14,170 nucleotides of DNA from CALAED01 sp937891035 (lineage in GTDB: Bacteria; Actinomycetota; Actinomycetes; Streptosporangiales; Streptosporangiaceae). A model generated the notes under the pieces. It did no database searches. It saw nothing but the letters and a program-made list of their open reading frames with translations, and had not been told where the DNA came from. This document shows, piece after piece, positions 8,553 to 14,170 of this stretch; positions within the stretch are counted from its first letter, which is position 1, and every line of letters begins with the position of its first letter. The stretch lies in assembly GCA_035642125.1 (NCBI GenBank), contig DASQSZ010000448.1, positions 1 to 14,170 of the forward strand. The letters run 5' to 3'. A program made the translations under genes and the position numbers.

Positions 8553-8602
8553 GGACCCGGGGGGAGCCGGTGCGTGCGAATGGTTTGCGGGGAGTGTGCT
8601 GA

Positions 8603-9145
8603 ATGATGCCGGATTGGCTGTTCGACATCCTCCTCGTGGCCGGCGTCCTGTTCGTCGTCGGCATGTACATCTCGTGGCGGGCCTCCCGGCTGGACCGGCT
8701 GCACGCCCGGGTGGACACCGCGCGGGCGGCGCTCGACGCCGCGCTGGTCAGGCGGGCCGCCATCGCCCTCGAGCTGGCCGCGTCGCGCCTGCTCGACCCC
8801 GCCACCAGTCTGCTCCTCGCCGCCGCCGCGCACGAGGCCCGTACGGCGGACGCGGACGGCCGCGAGTTCGCCGAAAGCGACCTGTCCAGGGCGCTGCGCG
8901 CGGTCGTCGAACAACCGGACTTCAGGGACAACGTGGCTCAGCGCGAGGACGGCGCCAACCTGCTCGACGAACTGGAGTCGGCGGCGCAGAAGGTGGCCTT
9001 CGCGCGGCGCTTTTACAACGACGCCACGGCGACCATCCGGACCGCGCGGCGCAAGCTCCTCGTCCGGCTGCTGCCGCTCGCCGGGAACGCCACGCTCCCG
9101 GAGTTCTTCGAGATCGATGACGATCCGCCGGCGTCATCGCGGTAA
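8603..9145 (+). CDS. LemA-like single-pass membrane protein
   Basis: 180 residues. One N-terminal transmembrane helix (about 6-24) with no cleavage site is followed by a long Ala/Leu/Arg-rich helical region (about 28-155). The LemA signature FARRFYND lies at 133-140, and a conserved tail LPEFFEIDDD at 165-174. The topology suggests a membrane-anchored helical bundle; I know no assigned biochemical function for this family. An equivalent small membrane protein follows pimA in Streptomyces as far as I recall, so the linkage with PIM synthesis is conserved. The gap to pimA is 50 nt, and GGGGAG 8 nt upstream supports the ATG at 8603, with a second ATG directly after it. Probably co-transcribed with pimA. 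Confidence 0.82.
   Translation: MMPDWLFDILLVAGVLFVVGMYISWRASRLDRLHARVDTARAALDAALVRRAAIALELAASRLLDPATSLLLAAAAHEARTADADGREFAESDLSRALRAVVEQPDFRDNVAQREDGANLLDELESAAQKVAFARRFYNDATATIRTARRKLLVRLLPLAGNATLPEFFEIDDDPPASSR
9115..9139 (+). terminator. Hairpin overlapping the 3' end of the LemA-like gene
   Basis: CGATGACG (9115-9122) pairs perfectly with CGTCATCG (9132-9139) across 9 nt, within the last codons of the gene. It could contribute to termination together with the second hairpin at 9158-9176. Confidence 0.25.
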
Positions 9146-9157
9146 GCCTGTGACGTC

Positions 9158-9176
9158 GCGGTCATGGGTTGACCGC
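9158..9176 (+). terminator. Hairpin or operator after the LemA-like gene
   Basis: GCGGTCA-TGGGT-TGACCGC is a perfect 7-bp inverted repeat 12 nt after the stop codon. As RNA it is a terminator-like stem without a U-tract. As DNA it could be a regulator site for the DUF3048 gene 120 bp downstream. The sequence cannot decide between the two. Confidence 0.35.
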
Positions 9177-9281
9177 CGGCCCGCGCGCGCATCCGGCGCC
9201 GCACCAAAGCGGGCCAGATCATCTGACCGGGTTGCCGCATCTTGCTGGACTATGTCGGTTAGCCTCTGGCGAGACGTCGTC

Positions 9282-9289
9282 AGGAAGGG
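9282..9289 (+). promoter_or_regulatory. Ribosome binding site that sets the DUF3048 gene start
   Basis: AGGAAGGG lies 6 nt before the GTG at 9296 and directly abuts an in-frame TTG at 9290. The spacing favours GTG 9296. A TAGCCT hexamer (9260-9265) upstream fits the -10 pattern TANNNT, without a recognisable -35. Confidence 0.6.
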
Positions 9290-9295
9290 TTGGTA

Positions 9296-10315
9296 GTGCG
9301 ATTTCATCCGCACCGGCTGGCGCTGACCGGTGGAATCCTCGCGTGCGCGGCGCTGGTCGCCTGCTCGGAGGGGGCGCGGCAGGCCTCGCCGCCGCCGGCC
9401 CCCGCGCCCGGCGGCACGACCGCCTCCCCGTCGCCGACCCCGCCGGCGACGAACCCGTTCACCGGCACCAGGCGGGGGCTGAACAACCCGGTGCTCGCGG
9501 TGAAGATCGACAACAGCGGCGCGGCCCACCCCCAGCTGGGCCTGCGCTCGGCCGACATCGTCTATGTCGAGCAGGTCGAGGGGGGTGAGACCCGGATCAT
9601 GGCGATGTTCTCCTCCAAGCTCCCCGCCCGGGTCGGGCCCGTCCGCAGCGCCCGTATCTCCGACCTGCATATTTTGCCGCAATTCGGGCGCCCTGCACTG
9701 GCCTACTCCGGCGTTCAGAGCAAGATGAAGCCGTACGTGCGCCGCTCCGGCGTCTACGACGTGTCGCCGGCCCGCGCGGGCGGCGCCTACTACCGGGCGC
9801 GCGGCCGGCCCGCCCCGTACAACCTGTTCGCGGTCACGAAGTCGCTGCTCGACCGGGCGCCCAAGGCGAGCAAGCCTCGCGACATCGGCTTTCGGTTTGG
9901 GCCGGCGCCCGCCGGCGGCAAGCGCACCGCCCGCTTCACCGCCCGCTGGCCGTCGGAGACGATGAGCTTCCGCTGGTCGAGCGGGCAAAAGCGATGGCTG
10001 GCCTACTACGGCGGGCGCGCGGACAAGGCCGCCGAGGGCGGTCAGCTGGGCGCGCCGACCGTGGTCGTGCAGTACGCCAAGACGACCCGGTCGCGCTTCC
10101 GTGACTTCCTCGGCAGCTACACCCCGCTGGTGCGGACCGTCGGCACCGGCCGCGCGGTCGTGCTCAGGGACGGCAAGTCCTACGCCGCCAAATGGTCGCG
10201 CCCGTCGGAGGACGAGGGCACCACGTTCACCACGAGGTCCGGTGCGCCGATGACCTTCGCGACCGGCCAGGTGTGGGTCGTCCTCGTCAACGACGGCAAG
10301 CCGCGCACCCCCTGA
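9296..10315 (+). CDS. DUF3048 domain-containing lipoprotein (YerB-like)
   Basis: 339 residues from the GTG at 9296. A lipoprotein signal peptide is clear: basic start (residues 2-8), hydrophobic core and lipobox Leu-Val-Ala-Cys with Cys23. A Pro/Ser/Thr/Ala-rich linker to about residue 52 would span the cell-wall interface. The DUF3048 domain begins near NNPVLAVKIDN. Typical blocks are HPQLGLRSADIVYVEQVEGGETR, the VGPVRSAR.SDL stretch, and a C-terminal half ending in a TGQVWVVLV strand. The family is widespread in Gram-positives (B. subtilis YerB) and has no proven biochemical function known to me. The protein is predicted to be anchored on the outer face of the membrane. It follows the PIM cluster and precedes pdxS on the same strand, with about 100-150 bp on each side, so it may have its own promoter. 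Confidence 0.88.
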   Translation: MRFHPHRLALTGGILACAALVACSEGARQASPPPAPAPGGTTASPSPTPPATNPFTGTRRGLNNPVLAVKIDNSGAAHPQLGLRSADIVYVEQVEGGETRIMAMFSSKLPARVGPVRSARISDLHILPQFGRPALAYSGVQSKMKPYVRRSGVYDVSPARAGGAYYRARGRPAPYNLFAVTKSLLDRAPKASKPRDIGFRFGPAPAGGKRTARFTARWPSETMSFRWSSGQKRWLAYYGGRADKAAEGGQLGAPTVVVQYAKTTRSRFRDFLGSYTPLVRTVGTGRAVVLRDGKSYAAKWSRPSEDEGTTFTTRSGAPMTFATGQVWVVLVNDGKPRTP

Positions 10316-10421
10316 GGCGCGCTGACCAGACCACTGCGCGGGATTGGCCGGAGAGTTCGATACCGCACTCGACCTACCATTGCAAGGTACGAATCATCGG
10401 TTTCCCGTGAGGTAGCACGCC

Positions 10422-11348
<927 letters not shown>

Positions 11349-11405
11349 ACGCGGCCGGGTTTCGGGTGGTCACGTTCGGGTGGCCAGGTGCGCCTTTTCA
11401 TCGTG

Positions 11406-11429
11406 ATCGATGCACATTTCAACATCGAT
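11406..11429. repeat. ATCGATG/CATCGAT inverted repeat downstream of pdxS
   Basis: ATCGATG (11406-11412) and CATCGAT (11423-11429) are exact inverted copies separated by a 10-nt A+T-rich spacer. The repeat lies in a locally A+T-rich part of the 196-bp gap between pdxS and the DUF6928 gene. The roughly 17-bp centre-to-centre spacing would suit a dimeric regulator. Function is unknown. Confidence 0.35.
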
Positions 11430-11494
11430 GAGGTAAAGGAGCGGATCTGCGATTGGGCCTCTCCACACGGCCCGGCCTGGCACGTTACGCTGGC

Positions 11495-11520
11495 CACTGC
11501 CCGTAATCGGGAGGGCAGTG
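11495..11520 (+). other. Hairpin upstream of the DUF6928 gene
   Basis: CACTGCCC (11495-11502) pairs with GGGCAGTG (11513-11520) across 10 nt. An alternative inner pairing CCCG-TAAT-CGGG (11500-11511) is also possible. The right arm contains a GGAGGG-like element and an alternative GTG, so it could act as a terminator for the pdxS transcript or as a translation-masking structure. Confidence 0.3.
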
Positions 11521-11544
11521 CGGCGGGAAGGGACGGCAGCAGGC

Positions 11545-12159
11545 ATGGGGTGGTCGGTCGCATTGGCATGCGCCAGCGTTGGAGCCCCCGACGCGGTCTT
11601 CCGATCCGGCCTCACCCCTGACCCGGCCGCCGCGCAGGAGCTGGCCCGCGACCTGTATCCGGCCGCCACCCTCGTCGAGACCGGCGAGACGATGCTCGAC
11701 TTCGCGCTTTGGCCCTACGACGACGAGGTGTTCGTCGGGGTTTACGGTGACGCGGTGATCGTCTGCGACCGTCGGCTCTTCCAGCTCGACGACGACGCCC
11801 GCCGGGTCGCCGACACGGTGGCGTGTGTGCTGCCCGGCGCCGGCTGCGGCGTGTTGGTGCTGAACAGCGTGCTGTCCGGGGCGTGGTTCCGCTGGTACGA
11901 AAAGGGCGAGCTGGTCCGCGACGTGTTCGTCACCGCCGACGATGGTGTCGTCGTCGACCAGGGCGAGCGGCTGCCGGTCGAGGCGCCCTACTGGACCGAG
12001 ATCGACGCGGGCGGGTCCGACCTGCCGCTGCCGTTCGACCCGGAGGAGTTCGGTCTGGAGCTGGCGAGGGCGCATCTGTTCGGCCGGCCGCTGACCGACC
12101 GCGCCGACGACGGCTTCTTGGCACTCGACCTGCCGCTGCGCCGCTTCAAGCTGGGCTGA
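11545..12159 (+). CDS. DUF6928 family protein of unknown function
   Basis: 204 residues from the ATG at 11545. This start is chosen because MGWSVALACAS matches the family's N-terminus; an upstream in-frame GTG (11518) is possible but would add an atypical nine residues. Family-like features are LYPAATLVE, the PYDDEVFVGVYGDAVIVCDRRLF block, and the late FVTADDGVVVDQGERLP plus APYW segments followed by LPFDPEEFG. The protein is acidic, with no signal peptide or membrane helix, so it is probably cytosolic. I know no function for this family, and no catalytic motif stands out. Its position between pdxS and pdxT, on the same strand, is unusual and might mean co-expression with B6 synthesis, though hairpins lie on both sides. 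The Shine-Dalgarno is weak (AAGGGA 11 nt upstream). Confidence 0.78.
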   Translation: MGWSVALACASVGAPDAVFRSGLTPDPAAAQELARDLYPAATLVETGETMLDFALWPYDDEVFVGVYGDAVIVCDRRLFQLDDDARRVADTVACVLPGAGCGVLVLNSVLSGAWFRWYEKGELVRDVFVTADDGVVVDQGERLPVEAPYWTEIDAGGSDLPLPFDPEEFGLELARAHLFGRPLTDRADDGFLALDLPLRRFKLG

Positions 12160-12168
12160 GCGCCGCGG

Positions 12169-12200
12169 CCGCCTAGGGCCGGGGAAGCCGGCCGAGGTGG
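12169..12200 (+). terminator. Two-tier hairpin after the DUF6928 gene
   Basis: GGCCGG (12177-12182) pairs with CCGGCC (12188-12193) around a GGAAG loop. Outside a small internal loop, CCGCCT (12169-12174) pairs with AGGTGG (12195-12200) including one G-U. It begins 10 nt after the stop. It is either a terminator without a U-tract or a structured leader for pdxT. Confidence 0.45.
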
Positions 12201-12273
12201 CAGGCGTTATACCTGATGGCGGCGTCCTTATCCGGTGCGCCCCCTCCCATCACATCGAAAGGCTGGTCCCGCT

Positions 12274-12900
12274 GTGCCGACCATCGGCGTGCTCGCCCTG
12301 CAGGGCGACGTTCGTGAGCACCTGCGTGCGCTCCGCTCGTGCGGCGCCGCGACGCGCGTCGTCCGTCGTCCCGAGGAGCTCGAGGGCATCGACGGACTGG
12401 TGCTCCCCGGCGGCGAGTCGACGACGATGTGGCGGCTGGCCAGATCGTTCGATGTGCTCGAACCGCTGCGCAAGCGCATCTCGGCCGGGCTCCCCGCGTA
12501 CGGTTCGTGCGCCGGTATGATCATGTTGGCCGACCGGATCGCCGACGGGGCCGCCGGCCAGGAGACCGTCGGCGGCATCGACATGCTGGTCCGCAGAAAC
12601 GCCTTCGGCCGCCAAGTTGACTCCTTCGAATCCGATGTCAGGCTCGCCGGAATCGGGACCGCGCCGTATCATGCCGTCTTCATCAGGGCGCCCTGGGTGG
12701 AGGCGGTCGGCGCCGGCGTGGAGGTGCTCGGCCGGACCGCGACGGGAAGGTCCGCCGGTAGGATCGTCGCCGTCCGTCAGGGCAACCTCATGGCCACGGC
12801 CTTTCATCCCGAGTTGACGGGCGATCACCGTGTGCACGGGTACTTCGTCGATCTGGTGCGCCGGGCTCTGGACCAGCCGAGCGGGGAGCAGGAGGATTAA
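12274..12900 (+). CDS. pdxT: Pyridoxal 5'-phosphate synthase, PdxT (glutaminase) subunit
   Basis: 208 residues. Class I glutamine amidotransferase that hydrolyses glutamine and channels ammonia to PdxS. The catalytic triad is complete: Cys79 in YGSCAGM, with His178 and Glu180 in FHPELTGD. Other family blocks are IGVLALQGDVREHL at the start, LPGGEST (45-51), QETVGGIDM, RRNAFGRQ and FIRAPWVE. The GTG at 12274 is chosen because it places IGVLALQGD two codons in, as in homologues; the frame stays open upstream without similarity. The ribosome binding site is poor (AAAGG about 11 nt upstream), and a strong hairpin lies in the 114-bp leader. Its last codons contain the Shine-Dalgarno (GGAGG) of yebC, whose ATG is only 3 nt past the stop, so the two are translationally linked. 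Confidence 0.97.
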   Translation: MPTIGVLALQGDVREHLRALRSCGAATRVVRRPEELEGIDGLVLPGGESTTMWRLARSFDVLEPLRKRISAGLPAYGSCAGMIMLADRIADGAAGQETVGGIDMLVRRNAFGRQVDSFESDVRLAGIGTAPYHAVFIRAPWVEAVGAGVEVLGRTATGRSAGRIVAVRQGNLMATAFHPELTGDHRVHGYFVDLVRRALDQPSGEQED

Positions 12901-12903
12901 CCA

Positions 12904-13653
12904 ATGTCCGGCCATTCCAAGTGGGCGACGACGAAGCACAAGAAGGCGGCACTCGACGCCAAGCGGGGCAAGCTCTTCGCCAAGCTGATCAAAAACGTCG
13001 AGGTCGCGGCGCGCACCGGCGGCGGCGACCCGGAGGGCAACCCCACGCTGTTCGACGCCATCCAAAAGGCCAAGAAGAACTCGGTGCCGGCCGACAACAT
13101 CGAGCGCGCGCGCCGCCGCGGCGCCGGCGAGGAGGCCGGGGGCGCCGACTGGCAGAACATCACCTACGAGGGCTACGCCCCCGGCGGGGTGGCGATCCTC
13201 ATCGAGTGCCTGACCGACAACCGCAACCGGGCCGCCTCCGAGGTTCGCACCATCATCACCCGCAACGGCGGCTCGATGGCCGACCCCGGCTCGGTCTCCT
13301 ATCTGTTCAACCGCAAGGGCGTCGTCATCGTGCCCAAGGACGGCACCAGCGAGGACGACGTGATGCTCGCGGTGCTCGACGCGGGCGCCGAGGAGGTCAC
13401 CGACCTCGGCGAGAACTTCGAGGTGGTCTGCGAGGCGGGTGATCTGGTGGCGGTGCGCTCGGCCTTGCAGGAGGCGGGCATCGACTATGAGTCGGCCGAC
13501 GCCAACTGGCTGCCGAGCGTCAGCGTGCCGCTGGATGAGGACAACGCCAAGAAGGTCTTCCGGCTGCTCGAAGCCCTTGAGGACTCTGACGACGTCCAGG
13601 ACGTCTTCGCCAACTTCGACGTCTCCGACGAAATCATGGAGAAGATCGGCTGA
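12904..13653 (+). CDS. yebC: YebC/PmpR family protein (TACO1-like)
   Basis: 249 residues, the usual family length. The N-terminus MSGHSKWATTKHKKAALDAKRGK is diagnostic, followed by the conserved NPTLFDAIQKAKKNSVPADNIERA stretch, YEGYAPGGVAILIECLTDN, and RTIITRNGGSMADPGSVSYLF. The family was first described as DNA-binding transcription regulators. More recent work on YebC and mitochondrial TACO1 points to a role on the ribosome at difficult stretches such as polyproline, so the older 'transcriptional regulator' label should be used with care. The start is 3 nt after the pdxT stop, with GGAGG inside the pdxT end, so expression is coupled to pdxT. In most actinobacteria ruvC follows; here a GNAT gene comes next. 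Confidence 0.97.
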   Translation: MSGHSKWATTKHKKAALDAKRGKLFAKLIKNVEVAARTGGGDPEGNPTLFDAIQKAKKNSVPADNIERARRRGAGEEAGGADWQNITYEGYAPGGVAILIECLTDNRNRAASEVRTIITRNGGSMADPGSVSYLFNRKGVVIVPKDGTSEDDVMLAVLDAGAEEVTDLGENFEVVCEAGDLVAVRSALQEAGIDYESADANWLPSVSVPLDEDNAKKVFRLLEALEDSDDVQDVFANFDVSDEIMEKIG

Positions 13654-13717
13654 CGGCGGCGGTTCGGCGCGCGTTTTCGCCGGCCGATAATCGTTCGCCT
13701 CGTTGGTGGTCCGGCGT

Positions 13718-13723
13718 TAGCGT
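13718..13723 (+). promoter_or_regulatory. -10 element for a probably leaderless GNAT transcript
   Basis: TAGCGT fits TANNNT and ends 8 nt before the GTG at 13732, the distance expected if transcription starts at or next to the start codon. TTCGCC (13694-13699) with an 18-bp spacer is a weak -35 candidate. No Shine-Dalgarno precedes the GTG. Confidence 0.4.
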
Positions 13724-13731
13724 GGTCGCTC

Positions 13732-14170
13732 GTGGAGATCCGGTGCCTGGCCGACGAAGATCGCGACGCTCAGTTCGACCTGCGGGCGCGGGCGTTCGGG
13801 CCGATGTCGGCCGCGGATCGCGATCGGGTGCGGCCACTGGTCGAGCAGGACTACGCCGCCGGCAACGTGCTTGGGATCTTCGACGGGGCCAGGCTCATCG
13901 CGTCCGGCCGTTATATGCCCATCGAACAGTGGTGGCACGGCGCCGCGGTGCCGGCGGGCGGCGTGGCCAGCGTTTACGTGGCCCCCGAAGATCGCGGCAG
14001 GGGCGTCGGCACGCGGCTGATGACCGCGCTCATCGAGCTCATCGCCGAGCGCGGCCGGCCGTTGTCGGTGCTGTATCCGGCCACCGCGCCCCTCTACCGT
14101 CGCGCCGGGTACGAACACGGCGGCGCTCAGCACTGGGTCTCCTTCCGGACCGAGGCGCTGCGTTCGCTGG
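13732..14170 (+). CDS. GNAT family N-acetyltransferase, Eis-like, 3' end cut off by the window
   Basis: 146 codons are visible, and the frame is open to the window edge. The GNAT acetyl-CoA loop is seen as VYVAPEDRGRGVGTRLM (about residues 81-97). It is preceded by a GGVASV strand and followed by the VLYPATAPLYRRAGYEHGG element, which is typical of Eis-type acetyltransferases (enhanced intracellular survival proteins, about 400 residues with a C-terminal sterol-carrier-like domain). If it is Eis-like, most of the protein lies beyond the window. Known Eis proteins acetylate amines such as aminoglycosides or lysines; the substrate here is unknown. The GTG at 13732 begins VEIRCLADED, a normal GNAT opening, lacks a Shine-Dalgarno and may be leaderless. 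It sits between yebC and the place where ruvC is usually found. Confidence 0.85.
   Translation, partial: MEIRCLADEDRDAQFDLRARAFGPMSAADRDRVRPLVEQDYAAGNVLGIFDGARLIASGRYMPIEQWWHGAAVPAGGVASVYVAPEDRGRGVGTRLMTALIELIAERGRPLSVLYPATAPLYRRAGYEHGGAQHWVSFRTEALRSL

Noticed and set aside
8050..8931. Long minus-strand frame across the pimA end and the LemA-like gene
   Set aside because: Ser/Arg/Ala-rich shadow of two well-supported plus-strand genes.
11388..11621. 77-codon plus-strand frame after pdxS
   Set aside because: Its second half is an Arg-rich out-of-frame reading of the DUF6928 gene. It has no ribosome binding site and no family similarity. The first half may only reflect the A+T-rich intergenic region.
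13654..13700. Possible terminator after yebC
   Set aside because: Only a 5-bp stem (CGGCG/CGCCG) with an 8-nt loop could be drawn, too weak to call in this base composition.

Overview
The window is about 70% G+C by eye, with strongly G/C-biased third codon positions and frequent GTG starts. The gene order (thrS, HIT hydrolase, EF-G-like factor, pgsA, acyltransferase, pimA, small membrane protein, pdxS, pdxT, yebC) is the conserved actinobacterial arrangement that, from memory, also occurs in Mycobacterium (Rv2614c to Rv2603c) and Streptomyces. Phosphatidylinositol-mannoside (PIM) genes together with the accessory genes suggest a filamentous, mycolate-free actinomycete, perhaps Streptosporangiales. 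That placement is inference.

Layout. Bases 1-1684 hold the 3' part of threonyl-tRNA synthetase. A convergent Asp23/Gls24 envelope-stress gene follows (1701-2276, minus). A divergent HIT-family nucleotide hydrolase/phosphorylase lies at about 2461-3045 (plus). A perfect 14-bp hairpin separates it from a convergent EF-G-like translation-factor gene (3127-5277, minus). The only gene-free stretch over 300 bp (5278-5646) separates that gene from the divergent PIM operon. It holds a perfect CRP/FNR-type palindrome and two mutually exclusive RNA foldings over the EF-G-like ribosome binding site.

The PIM operon is pgsA (phosphatidylinositol phosphate synthase), a PatA-like PIM acyltransferase and pimA. 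Together they make the first committed inner-membrane phosphoinositol mannosides. A LemA-like membrane protein and a DUF3048 lipoprotein follow. The vitamin B6 genes pdxS and pdxT come next, with a DUF6928-type gene of unknown function between them. Then yebC, and the beginning of an Eis-like GNAT acetyltransferase that runs off the window.

No tRNA, rRNA, CRISPR array, insertion sequence or phage gene was seen. Most of the window is conserved core chromosome, and I do not see an obviously new multi-gene system. The points most worth a second look are the EF-G-like protein lacking the canonical switch residues, its leader and operator region, the chain of micro-overlaps before pimA, and the DUF6928 gene inserted between pdxS and pdxT.
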